From contig NC_040016.1 in the NCBI RefSeq assembly GCF_000972845.2, forward strand, positions 18,481,732 to 18,545,731: a stretch of 64,000 bases of DNA, read 5' to 3'. This DNA is from Larimichthys crocea (lineage: Eukaryota > Chordata > Actinopteri > Sciaenidae). The position numbers and the translations under genes were made by a program. Below the pieces are notes generated by a model. The model had not been told where the DNA came from. It did no database searches and saw only the letters and a list, made by a program, of their open reading frames with translations. Within the stretch, counting starts at the first letter, position 1. Each line of letters opens with the position of its first letter. Of this stretch, positions 48,470-60,428 are shown one piece after another.

Positions 48470-49587
48470 TTTTTTCAAAACTAATCAATATCATAATCAT
48501 TATGATATTGATTTGTTCTGTCTCACTGAAACCTGTCTGCAGGAGGATGAATATGTTGGCTTAAATAAATCCACTCCTCCCGGCCATTGTAATACTCATA
48601 TTCCTTGAAGTACTGGTCAAGGTGGTGGAGTTGGAGCCATATTTGACTCAAGTCTATTAATAAATCCTAAACCTAAACTAAATTATAATTCATTTGACAG
48701 TCTTGTTCTTAGCTTCACTCACCCAACCTGGAAAACATTGCAGACAATTTTATTTGTTACAGTATATTGAGCTTATTCTGAATTTTTATCTGAATTTGCA
48801 GAATTTGCATCAGGCTTGATCCTTAAAAGAGATAAAGTAATTATTGTAGGTGATTTTAACATTCATGTGGACAACCACAATGATAGTCTTAGTACTGCGT
48901 TTAGCTCTTTATTAGATTCAATCGGCTTCTAGCCAAAATCAGATGCATCGTGTCTCAAGCGGATGCAGAAAAACTAGTCCACGCATTTGTCACTTCTAGG
49001 CTGGACTATTGTAACTCTTTGTTATCAGGCTGCTCTAATAAGTCTCTTAGGACTTTGCAGCTAATTCAGAATGCTGCTGCACGTGTTCTGACAGGAACCA
49101 AGATCAGAGATCACATCTCTCCCATTTTGGCTTCCTTGCATTGGCTACCTATTTAAAATTCTTCTCCTTACTTACAAAGCTCTTCATGGTCAGGCACCAT
49201 CGTATCTAAAAGAGCTCATAATACCTTACTACCCCTCTAGAACACTGCGCTCTCAGGACGCTGGGTTCCTTGTGGTTCCTATAGTCTCCAAAAGTAGATT
49301 GGGAGCCAGAGCTTTCAGCTATCAGGCTCCTCTTCTGTGGAACAAACTACCATTCTGGGTTCAGGAGGCAGACATGGTCAACACCTTTAAGAATAGACTT
49401 AAGACTTTCCTTTTTGATAAAGCTTATAGATAGGGCTGGCTCTGCTCATCCCTTAGTTATGCTGCCATAGGATTAGGGGACTCCCCCTCCCTCTCTCTCT
49501 CTCTCTCTGTCTGTCTCTTTTAGGGTTATGCCTCGTCAGGCACGGTATTGGTTGAAGATGCAGTCACATCTCCCTTACTGAAAAAAA

Positions 49588-49618
<31 letters not shown>

Positions 49619-50150
49619 TTAATGCATGTTACTAACTAAACTTCTTCCCCGGAGTTTCTGTGCTCCCTCGTCCAGCAGGTTCTCGTGGATCGTGGCTGCT
49701 GCTGTGATCCTGCATGACGTCCACTACACATATTACTACTGTCATTATTGCTGCCATATCTCCATTACAGTTTATAGTTAGTTTATGATTTGCGGGCGCT
49801 GTGCATCTGTGTCTCTCTATCTCTATCACAGGTTCCACTGCTACTGTAATCATTTTATCATTCATTGTAATTCATTGTAATTGTACAATATGTTTGTGTT
49901 GATTGTCCTGTACACGTGACATCTATTGCACGTCTGTCTGTCCTGGGAGAGGGATCCCTCCTCTGTGGCTCTTCCTGAGGTTTCTTCCACATTTTTTCCC
50001 TGTTAAAGGTTTTTTGTGGGCAAGTTTTTCCTCACTCGAACCGAGGCTCTAAGGACAGAGGGTGTCACTCCCTGTACAGATTGTAAAGCCCTCAGAGGCA
50101 AATGTACTTTGTGACTTTGGGCTATACAAATAAAATCTGATTTGATTTGT
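48470..50150 (+). mobile_element. L2-type LINE with internal deletion
   Basis: The left part translates to endonuclease-domain phrases (DIDLFCLTETCLQEDEYVGL, then VIIVGDFNIHVDN). Near 48932 it jumps to the end of the reverse transcriptase (LVHAFVTSRLDYCNSLLSGC, LQLIQNAAARVLTGT, SPILASLHWLP). The polymerase core between is absent. A frame break follows SLHWLPI. The 3' region has CT and GA arrays (49490-49620) and ends in the typical GGGCTATACAAATAAAATCT tail. The element is inactive. Confidence 0.85.
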
Positions 50151-51250
50151 CCCACTCAGTAGTATAATTAATATAGACAATGATCACATTTTCCACTAGT
50201 TCATTGTCCAGCAGACATTTAGCAAAAATAACAAAAATATCTTAAAATGTTTTAAAAGGATCCTCTTAAAATAAGTTTTAGTTATCATTGTCTATGTGTG
50301 TATAAAACAGAAATATATCTTTTCTCTCTGTTTTTTTCATGGTAAATAAACCTACATACATGTGGGCGTTTGTTTGTTTGTCTCTCTTCTCTCTATATCA
50401 GAGAGCCCAGGAACTAGAAGGGCGGTGGCTTATTGTCATTTCTCAAATTTCCTCATGAGCATAATAATTATGTTCAGTAATTAAGCTTCAGTAATCTTAT
50501 CTTCATATTATAATAGAGACGAAAGTGGAAACAGTCCTCTCTGACTCTATCTGTATGTAGATGTGTAGTAGCATTGTGTTCATGTTTTAAGGGGCTTCCA
50601 GCTTTGATCGTGGCTACATTATAACCACATTTCTACTGCAGTGTTTAAAGTATTGATTTCTTTTTACTTTAGAGCTCTTCAAAAGGGACGGCTGAGCAAA
50701 GTCACTGTAAAACCTTAAACCACAAGCACTCTCTTAAATGGTATATCAGCGCATTACAAGAACATTACAGCAGCATGCAGTATATTCTCCTGGAACCTAA
50801 ATCATGTTAATTCAGTGTTTTGTAATTGTTTTATTGATAAGAATCAAAGCAAGATTTGATATTTGTAACCACATTTTGTCTCCTTTGAGTTTGCTCACAA
50901 AAACAATTCTCCTTTTTTGCTCATTGCTCATGTGTAACCCGTCCGTTAATACCATCAGTGAATATATTTTCTGTAACTATAAATCTTGCCTGTGTTGCAG
51001 CAGAGACAAACGATGCATTCTGCAGAAATCTTAGTGCAGTCCTTCACAGTAGTGTTGTCTGACCACAAGTGGCAGGAAGTTACACTAATTACCCAGACTC
51101 ACAGACACACACTTGCTAAAATGGAGAAACTTGATCACAGACAAATGACACATTTTAAGAGCAAATGGACTTTGGTCAAGGCTCTAACCACTTGTATCCA
51201 TTAGTCCATTACGTAGCCCATAGCAGATGAGAAGCTTTGTGTTGCTGATC
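50151..51250. other. Intergenic, nothing recognised
   Basis: AT-rich sequence without exon-like frames or clear repeats, apart from a short T/CT-rich patch near 50380. It probably includes the upstream region of the S100 gene. Confidence 0.5.
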
Positions 51251-51361
51251 AATACAGTTTAGTGTCCACCTGGGCGAGGCAGTCGACACACTGCAAGGAG
51301 AAGACATCAGTCGCAGTTCTTACAGGATCCTTACAAGACAGAGGAGCTTCTTCAGATGAAG
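51251..51361 (+). other. Probable first exon of the S100 gene
   Basis: S100 genes usually have an untranslated first exon. A donor (GATGAAG then GTAAGAC at 51362) closes a candidate that would splice to the acceptor at 51462. Its last six bases are ATG AAG (51356-51361), in frame with the next exon, so this exon might be partly coding. The 5' boundary is arbitrary. Confidence 0.45.
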
Positions 51362-51477
51362 GTAAGACAGACTAACAGTTTATTTGAAGTATTTCTAGAT
51401 GAAGATATCCTGAGTTAAGTGAGAAGTAATAAGTGAGACTTGATTTAATTTGTTTGTCGCAGGCATCGGAGGAGAAT

Positions 51478-52164
51478 ATGTCAGAACTGGAGGGCAGCAT
51501 GGTCACTATTATCCAAGTCTTCCACAAATACTCGGGTCACAAGTGCAAGCTGAAGAAAGCAGAGCTTAAAGACCTTATCAACAACGAGATGAGTCATTTC
51601 ATAATGGTAAGTTACGGAGCTAAAAGTCTAAATGACGACATGTTTATGGCAGCATAATGTTCGTAATAACTAATAAAACATGAAGATCATAACAACATGT
51701 CAACAGTCAGCCAAATGTGTGTTATTGTATATTAGATGCTCGGAGACAACTGCCCTAATAGTCCAGGGATTTCAATAGTAAGTTAGTCCATTTATCAGTG
51801 TGATCTTGACTGAAATATCATGACAGCTATTGGATGGATTGTCATAAATATTGACACATTGATGGTCCCTAGATGTCTGGTCTAAAATAATAATAAAATC
51901 TGAACTAAATGTTGCTATGCTGACCAGTATAAATCAATCACCGTCGTTGCTGTAGACTTTTAGTCTTGACCTGCAAACGTTTCACTTTCATTTCTTTTTC
52001 CTGCCGAACAGAAAATCCACGAGAACGACACTCTGGATCAGCTCTTTGCAGACCTCGACCAGAACGGAGACCTGGAGATCGACTTCAAAGAGTTCATCGC
52101 CCTCATCGCGATGGTCACCTCAGCGTGCCACGAGCTCTTCACCCCAAACCCCACTCTACAATAA
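51478..52164 (+). CDS. S100 calcium-binding protein (S100B/S100A1-like)
   Basis: Two exons, 51478-51606 and 52012-52164, give 93 residues starting MSELEGSMVT. The intron position (after HFIM) is the conserved S100 one. The first helix and pseudo EF-hand (VFHKYSGHKCKLKKAELKDL) are followed by a canonical EF-hand loop DQNGDLEIDFKE with D1, N3, D5, E7 and E12 ligands, then the hydrophobic fourth helix (FIALIAMVTSACHELF). S100 proteins are cytosolic dimers that bind target peptides when calcium opens the C-terminal hand. Closest remembered relatives are S100B and S100A1; teleosts have several extra S100 genes, so no symbol is given. The first loop is about three residues shorter than usual (no EGD-like insert). 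The Cys in SACHELF matches the conserved S100B Cys. It lies tail to tail with the BAAT/ACOT-like gene. Confidence 0.88.
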
Positions 52165-52189
52165 TAATTAGTATGTAGACCTATTACTC

Positions 52190-52195
52190 ATTAAA
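52190..52195 (+). terminator. Candidate polyadenylation signal of the S100 gene
   Basis: ATTAAA, a common variant signal, lies 26 bases after the S100 stop codon. A canonical AATAAA lies further on at about 52341. Either would end the S100 transcript before the opposing gene's stop codon. Confidence 0.4.
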
Positions 52196-52329
52196 CATTT
52201 GAGCATCACTGAGTGTCTGAATTTTTTTTTAAGCGGGCCTGAATGATTAGTGCATATGATGACAAAATGTCTGAGAAGATTTTGACCAGCTTTGACCTTT
52301 GTTACATATTTTTTTTAGTCTTCTAAAAG

Positions 52330-52335
52330 TTTATT
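52330..52335 (-). terminator. Candidate polyadenylation signal of the BAAT/ACOT-like gene
   Basis: On the minus strand this reads AATAAA, about 290 bases beyond the stop codon at 52622. The S100 and BAAT/ACOT-like transcripts could overlap slightly here if the S100 gene uses its distal signal. Confidence 0.45.
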
Positions 52336-52621
52336 GCATAAAATAAAATGTGTACATGTAGATAACACATGACAATCCATACATCTAATACAGCGAGGAC
52401 AGTTGTACCTGGCGGCATAACATCTTTGGTTCCTTCCCTTCTGGAGGTGTTGGTTTGCAGGTTAAGTGACCAGACAGCTCCCTCTTATGGAGAATTTGCA
52501 GCCTGCTAAATATGAATGACTGAATCTGTGAGTTTTTAGGTCAGATAAAACTGGCTCAGCTTTTCACAGTCACATTCATGCTGACATGATTTCTATCTCA
52601 ATAACTGGATTCACCACAGAG

Positions 52622-55600
52622 TCAACATCTCAGGTTAGTTTCCAGAAATTCCAGGGTCTTCTTCCAGGCGTCTTCCTGGGCAGCAGCGTGGGATGCAAGA
52701 TGACCTCCCCACAGAGTGATCTCTGCAGAAGAAAGAAAGAGCACCATGGCAGTTAATATTCAACATTACAATAAACAATCTCATATTAAAAATGTAAGGA
52801 CAACAAGTAATAAATCTGGGACGAGGCTCACGTTTGACTGGTTTGACACTCCACAGAGACGCTCTTGAATTTGGTGTGTAAGGAGGTTCAATCAGGTGGC
52901 CAGCGCCGGGATACGACAAACAGGTGAACAGCTGGTGTTTACCTGCAGCCCTCAGGGTCTCCTCCATCTGATGACCAATAAAACAGTGCCATCACAACCA
53001 ATAACTGTACCTGAGATCATAAATAAGTGCATACATGAGCATGAAACTCTCAGCGAACACATTTGAAAATAAAAGTTTCATTTACAGCTCAAACTTAACA
53101 AAAATATACATACAACAAAACATTATGAACAATATTTATTCAGGAATAAATTAATAAACACTTTCCCACATCAATATTTTGCAATGCTGGAGATAAAGAA
53201 AGCAGTAAAATAAGATCTACCAGGTTTGCGCACTCTATGCTTGAAGAGCTCAGGTCATCTTCACCCACGATACACAGTAACGGACAGGTGAGCTTCTCTA
53301 TCTGCACAAACACATGATGTCATTCTGGAGTAAGGTCTCTCTCATTGATAGAAAAATACTGATCTGATATTGTTTGGTTTGTGTTGTGTGCACGTGTGTG
53401 TGTGTGTTGTATCACCTTTACTATCGTCTCAGGAGCGAGGTTAGCAGGCAGGGAAAGGGCTTTGAAACTGACGTAACCGTCATCATCAAACACCCAATAT
53501 TTCTGGTCACTGAAATGACAAAACCCACGAGTCTGAATATATTTTAATCTGTTAAAAATAACCTTTGCAATACACAGAGTACCAGAAAAGCTGTTTCACT
53601 AGATCTCAGGACAATTAACAATAATGAATTATATTCATAAAGGACAATAAACTGTTACTATAGTTTGCAGACTTAAGTAATACACTTGGGATTAAATCCA
53701 ATTAGATCACATATGTAACATATACATATATATATATATAATAATCATTATAATAATATCCTATAAGTTCAAGCATGTTTTATTACCATGTACCTTTCAA
53801 ACTGTTCAGTCCTGCCATCTGCGTCTGAGAGCGTGACGGTGCTTCCTACAGGGCCGTTAATACAAATCAAACAGGATGGCTGGAGAGGAGAACGTAAAGT
53901 ATTAACCGTCAGTAAGAACTTCATCCTACAATAAAATTCAGAAAGTAAAAGTATGTTTATTTTTTATACCCATTCACACTAAAGAAACTGATTTTCCACA
54001 TACAATTAGCTATATAATGATGAAACTATAGATTTATGAATGGATAACAGAGACAGACATACGCTGATATCAGGCTGAGTGGCAAGTCGAAGAGTTAGGT
54101 AGACTCCAAAGGAGAGGCCGATGATCCCGACTCTGTCGGCACAAACTTGAGGATGATCTTGAAGTAGGTGGAATGCTGTCTGTGGAGAGACACATGTGCA
54201 TGATTAAGAAAGAAATGCATACACAGTATGGATAAATTAAAGTCTGCATCTTATCTCACCTTGAAATATGAGTCGCCAACATTGATGCGGTTTCGAGGGG
54301 CAGGCAAATCTTTGTGCCCTAAGTAGGCAAGAGACAGGCTAGCATAACCTCTGGATGCAAACAGGGCGGCGCGGTACTCCACCAGTCCTCCACCCATTCC
54401 CCACAGGTCCAAAATGGCTGGAACTGGGCCTGGGCCTGCAGAAAATCAGTACAGCAGGTTCACACAGTGTTTCCACTCCAGGCTTAAAACATGTGAGTGA
54501 AGTGCTTCAAATTTTGAGCTCACCGGGCGGCAAAAACAGCGTCCCCACAACTCCGTTCTGACGGATCTCTATTCGCCTCACGCCTGGTGCCATGTACCAG
54601 CGCTCGGTGGTTACAGCTGCCAGCTCAGTGCTCTGCCGCTCACTGGGTGAAACGTGGCCATCCAGTAAAGACACGTGCACAACGAATGGAGTCTCCACGT
54701 TTTTCTTCCTCAGCCTGTGAAGACGAAAAGACATTTCGGTCAGGAAAGACATGGTTAAACATGGTTAAATGAACATGAGCTGATATTTATTCGACAGTAA
54801 AATTAATCTAAATTCTAGGATGGTTGGATGTTGCATGTGTGTGAAGCAGTCTGTAGTCTGTACAATCTGTAAATATGGAGAACCAAATCTGTTAGTAGGA
54901 CCGCCTAATTGTTTGTCTGGTTGTATGGTTGAGTTTTATTAGATGATGTTTGGAAAATCTGACTTTTAAATACCCACTGTCTGCTGCCTGAACAACCACA
55001 AAGCTCCATTAGTAACAGTGTTTATGTTGGGCCTTGTTACAACTGTATAAGACACAGACAGCTAGGTTTGAAGTGAGCTTGTTTTCATCACCTGCCTCAA
55101 ACCTTTTCTTGCACCGGGTGCTGGCTGCAGTCCCCAGAACAGCCCCATTGGTTCACAGCCCAAATATGAACCCCCGACTGAATGATCCCTGGTCACTATT
55201 GAGGAGACAAGAGAGGAGAGAAGGTTACCAACTGCCTTCATAAAAGTTGCATCCACAATAATAAAACATATGAAATAGATCAATCATTATCACAGCTGTA
55301 ATTTAACTTGCTCTGACACTGTGCTGTGCTGCTGCAAAGTTAAAACACTAACTGCACACTAAAAAACACAAGGTTAAAACTGACCCATTGTGGGGTCAAT
55401 ATAGTAAATATGCAACCCTGGGTTAATTTAACACGATATAAATGGGTCGAAAAACACCAAACAGAAGTGTTTTGATAAGAATAACACAAACACGGGGTCA
55501 AAACACATCAGTGGTACTTGGTCAGGCTTGCATTGGTTTCTATATTAACCCTAAACTGCATCAGTTTTTAAACACAGTGTGTGTATAATCGTGCATCTTT

Positions 55601-57939
55601 CAGCAGTTGTAATATAAAAACTCTGTGACTTACAGCTGACAGTGCCATCTGAGGTTGTGTTATAATGTCCGAATGCTTCCCACAGGTCACCGTCCTCGCT
55701 GTGCATTTGTGCACACACTGTGACAGGACAGTGCGGAGGCAGGAAACGTCCTTTAACGCTGATCGGTTCATCTATGAGGCCGCGAGCAGGAGCAGCTGTC
55801 AGTAAGGGGGCTTGTCTGTAGCTGCTTTTCCACCGAATTCCACCTATGGGTGGAAGACAAGGCAACGCTTGTGACCTTTGAAGTATTACCAAAGAAACAA
55901 TGACAGTGCATTTCACATGCTCTGTTGACCATGTATCAGAGGGCTGATAAAGACCCAACAGACCATTGACGGTATTTCTTGGTAATTCAGTTTATGTATA
56001 CTTATATGACCCTTGTTCTATCTCATGGGCTACCAAACTTTACCTCCATCATGACAATTGAAAATTTCACTTTTATTTCATGCTTCATGCTTTTGGCAGT
56101 ACTTTTGTCACACCCTTCCCCACATACACAGCCATCAGGAGAAATTTTGGGTTCATTGTCGAGCTCAAGGACACTTTCACACGTGGACAGGAGAATGAAA
56201 TCTCTAACCCTACAATTAATAGCTGACTGTACTATAACCCTCCTCTATAATACTGTATGTTTCTGCATCAAAATGTACACAATCACAGCCAACAAGGAGA
56301 CACAAAAGTCACAACTTAAACTTAAACAGGATGTTTCCTGGCCTACGTTCTTCAGATGTCTCTCTGCAGGTTTTTATTCACTTGGTGCAGAAAACAAACC
56401 AACCCTGGATTAGCTGGCAGTTTACACAATAGTCATGGGCAGGTCCCCGGAGTACACTGACAAGCCTCAACCGGTCAAAGCATTAAAATTACCTCTAGAA
56501 AATTGTGATTATTTTACTTGTAACAGAGGCCAATATTTAAATATTTATTATGATCTTGGATGCTCACATTACAACCCTACAGCAGTTACAGACCTGCACC
56601 CACACCTACATACACACACACATCCATACATGTATACTCACATACCCAAAGCATGGTGCAAACACGTCAGGTTCCTGTGTACACTGATGCACGGTATCAT
56701 CTTCATTTCTATGAGCTTCCTTAACGTTGTCACACTCAGATGTGCTCTGACCATTTTGGTGCTTTTGTCCACCCTAGAATAAGAAACAGGTAGAGGTCAA
56801 ACACTACAACACGTCTGTGTCATGTCCATGTCAGAGTTAAACATTAAACCTTAAAACAGACCCAAGGGTGAGCTGCGTACTGTGCTGCCTGGATTTTTCA
56901 GGCTTTCAGGATTTGCAACCGTAGACCTTTGCCCTGCATAACTTTCATGACAAAACAAATGAATGAAGCTACTTCATGACCGGCTTAGTCATGTAAACGT
57001 CAATCTGTCTAAGCCCAGTTAAAATGTAATTCATGTCTGGAATGTGTTACGGATTCATGATCAACAATCTGTCAGTGTTACCCATTATGAGAAATACTGA
57101 CAATAAAAGAAACTTATATCAGTTGTGCACTTTTATCTCAGTCTGTAAGTGAGAAAACTCCAATTTATGAATGTAAATGAGTTTTTTTAAATATGTAAAT
57201 CTGTAGTTTTAATAACTGATTACTTCAATATTTAGATCAACTGTGAAATATACTCGACTTTTATTCAGTGGTAGAAGACATACACAAGTCCTAACGATAT
57301 TGCAATATAAATATATACTTAAACTATTAAGTCACTTCTGAACTATCACTAAAGTAATAGTTCAGAAATGACTTTAGTAGCAGTAAGTTAGTGTACTTAA
57401 AGAATCAAAGCGCCAGTTATAAAACACATTTCCTTTAAAGGTTTGCTGAAACTTTCAGTGAAAACCTGCCAGTCCCTTTAATCTTCTTTACAACAGTACA
57501 GTTTGGTGACTTTCCTTTTAATTTTCTCCAGAACTTCACAATAAGTAAAGTAGTCAGCAGTCTTCAGGTGTGAATTTATACAAGTCAAGAGTCTGAATCA
57601 AGTCCTGTTTATGGTTAATAAGAAAAAGCCCAGTGTGCAGCATGGTTATGTCATGGTTACTGGTTGTTATATAAGGGCTGCATTTCTGTCTTGATCTTGA
57701 TATGAGCATGCAGCAGCTGCACTGCGTGTGTTTGCGTTCAGGCTGATTTCTGATTTTTTTTTCCAAACACAAAAACACGTTTCCGCAAAAGTCTGACACA
57801 GTCTGGCTCTGCTGTGATTTCTCTGTGCAATAAATGAAACTGTCTTACCGGGAGGAGACGGCAGAGAAAGTTCAGCTGTGTGGACAAACTTTACCAGAGG
57901 AACTGGAAACGAGTCCATGGAAAGGGGAGTGGACTCCAT
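52622..57939 (-). CDS. BAAT/ACOT-family acyl-CoA thioesterase-like
   Basis: Eleven minus-strand exons join in phase: 57939-57849, 55843-55634, 55195-55096, 54714-54524, 54435-54260, 54179-54063, 53879-53794, 53509-53416, 53301-53221, 52967-52832 and 52722-52622 (460 residues). An N-terminal acyl-CoA thioesterase domain (ARGLIDEPISVKG, GGSYLGCEPMGLFWGLQP) precedes an alpha/beta-hydrolase domain (ILDLWGMGGGLVEYRAALFA). The triad fits: S279 in GLSFG, D370/D371 in VGEDD and H406 in GAGHLIEPPY. Mammalian ACOT1-6 use Ser and hydrolyse acyl-CoA; BAAT uses Cys and conjugates bile acids, so Ser points to a thioesterase. The C-terminus (NLRC) lacks a peroxisomal SKL signal. The third intron needs a GC donor. 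Mammalian relatives have few exons. The first exon (30 residues, two in-frame ATGs) is the least certain part. Confidence 0.85.
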
Positions 57940-60285
57940 GGAAAGGGGAGTGGGCTCACTATGTTTTTCGACTTTCTCTCTTTGTTTTCAGGAACATTTA
58001 CATGTTTTAAACATTTACTCTTCTTCAAAGGAGCAATCCTCCTCACTTTTTCATGACTAAATCAAGCATTAAGAATATGTTTGTTAGTATCAGCCAACAG
58101 TAAACACAAACAACAAATACAACATAAAAATCGACCAAAATACTTTTTATTATTCTGTTTTCTGGGCATAATGGATGTGTGTGAGGTAGGCAACTAAATA
58201 AAGTGAACAAGAATGCACAATTCACATTTAGTCTAATGTATATTTTTATTTCTGTATACTTTGCACAGATAGAGCTTTATCCTTCTCTTAGACTTAGACA
58301 ATTTTAACTTAACCTATCTCATGCCTCTGTTTGATGGACTAATTAATTAATTAATCAAATCTAATTGTTTATTCTTCAGTTTTTAATCTACAAATACACT
58401 TCCCATTTTGTTTTTATTTTATTCTAATAAACAATAAAAAACTACAGGATTCTAAAACATTATTGAAAATAATTATAGAACTTTTTTATTATCAGACTTT
58501 TATTACATTTGTTTATTTATACGAAGTTTTATTAAAGGGACGACTTGAAACTACGTTACAACTTCCGGAAAGTAAAACGGGGGAAGGATTTCAAAATATG
58601 GTTGCTCGTGCGTAATATGCTTTAAAAACATTGAGTGCATCAGATTAACTAATACAGATTACCTTCTGCTCCAGCTGTGGACTGTGACTTTCATTCAATC
58701 TGTTACAGCCCAGTTTAATTGTACACAGTCCTTTATCCCTCATTTGTAGTTCTTCTCATATTTTATAAAACATTTTTATTCTACGGTGACTTTCTTATTT
58801 TTTAATATAGTTTTTGTATACAGTTTAGCACGGGTTTAACTTCAACACAGTTATATGATTGGCTTCTATGCAGGTGTTTAATTATCTGCAAAGTTTTATT
58901 TTGCTACAAATGTTTAATCTCTCTGTACATATTTTGAATTTAGAATTATCTCACGTTCATTTTTTACGTATGGCTACTGTTATAGGTGAATTGTAATGTA
59001 TGTTTTTTTGTATGTTGTACTTATTTTTTTTTTTCTGTTGATCCCAGCACAATAACTTTCACACATTAGAGATGGGACTAGTGTGTGGTGTAACGGAGTC
59101 AGTTTAAATGCATGTGACAGCTTCACAGTCAGAGTTAGCACCCACCAGCTTAGGTACCTTTTGTTATGAAATTCCTCTACCTTATGGTTACAACAAGGTC
59201 ACGTAGGGCCTTGGAAGTGCTCTGCAGTATAGTTTGTTTGGCTTTTGGTTGGGAACAAGTAGGTGCCAGTCTATCCACAACTGTGGTGGCCAGGGTCAAA
59301 GAGACCTATGGCTGCCTTCCTAACATAATAGTATACCATTGCCGTTGACGTCCAATCTGCGTAACAACATCTGTGTCTCCAGACTAGATATGCTGACAAT
59401 AACACCTGCCATGGGTAAAATTCTCTTGACTAATCTGGGCGTGTAGTATTTGTGGCGTTATCTTGGGGTTTAAAGTCTATCCACCAGGATGAGTTTGGGC
59501 AGAATGTGAGACAGACTCAGGCACTCTGATGAACTTTGAGAGTGTCTCTAATTCTCCTTGGCAAGTGGTCAATAAATAATACAGCATAAGACTCAGAGGC
59601 TCCTGAAACACTTTCTTCCCTCCTGACCTCACCATTGACCTTTGACTTCAGCAATTTCTCACCCCACCTTTAACAGCATACATTGGTGCCAATATATGCA
59701 TGAGTTTGATAGGTCTGACAAACAGAAGTCAATGGTGGATGGGGGGGATCTAGTATCCGATTTTTTTTTTAAAACTTTTTTGGCAAAATGCAGTACAAAT
59801 AGGAATATTCAAAAACAATTACAAAAGTTGTGTTCTTTCAGAACTACTACTTCTACATTCAAGAAGTATAAACAGAACAACAATATAAAGTAAACAATGG
59901 AAAGAAAGAATAACTCTTATAGGGACCAATCAAAAGTAAAAGTTGAATACTGTCATAACAGCGAGAGGGCTTTCTTTGATTTCATAAGTTTCAAAGAATC
60001 AAAGTAAAGGTGCAGTTCTTTTTAAAAAAAAATTGAAACGTGGATTTTTGAGAATTTACATTTGTGTAGAAAGTATTTGGCGATAGAACCAATTATTTAT
60101 GTTATATTCTAGTTTCTAATCTCCACATTATGTAAGTCCGGGGGTGGCACATCTATATTTATTATTATAGGTTAACCATTTTTTGAAGTCTTTCCAAAAC
60201 AAATCAGATAGATTGCAAGAGACATAAACACTGTGTTAGAAGAGTTTAAAATTATCATCCATCTGAGCTTTTACTTTGAAAAATC
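57940..60285. other. Intergenic between the BAAT/ACOT-like gene and sys1
   Basis: AT-rich DNA without recognised exons. A GC-richer spot at 58545-58615 contains ACTTCCGGAAAG, an ETS-type site, and a short ATG frame; it could be a promoter, but nothing downstream supports a gene. The stretch 58175-58400 is repeated at the right end of the window (63714-64000). Confidence 0.5.
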
Positions 60286-60428
60286 AAGCGCTCGGTGTTG
60301 AGTTTTCCTTCCGGGTCATGCGCTCTGAGTTCGTGTTGTTGACCAGGTAGAAGCCGCTGTGAGGCCTGAGCTCGGTTAACGGAGGAGTTTGAACACAGCA
60401 CACAAACAAGCGGACTCAAACAGCACAG
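60286..60428 (+). promoter_or_regulatory. Probable sys1 promoter and untranslated first exon
   Basis: A CpG-containing patch has an ETS-type motif (TTTCCTTCCGGGTC near 60304) and ends in a donor (CAGCACAG then GTGAAA at 60429). The next plus-strand gene is sys1, about 2.1 kb downstream, whose ATG exon needs an upstream exon. This is inferred from position and composition. Confidence 0.5.

Noticed and set aside
52622..57939. Calling the hydrolase gene baat
   Set aside because: The nucleophile is Ser (GLSFG), whereas BAAT has Cys at this position. The family has several fish members, so no symbol was given.
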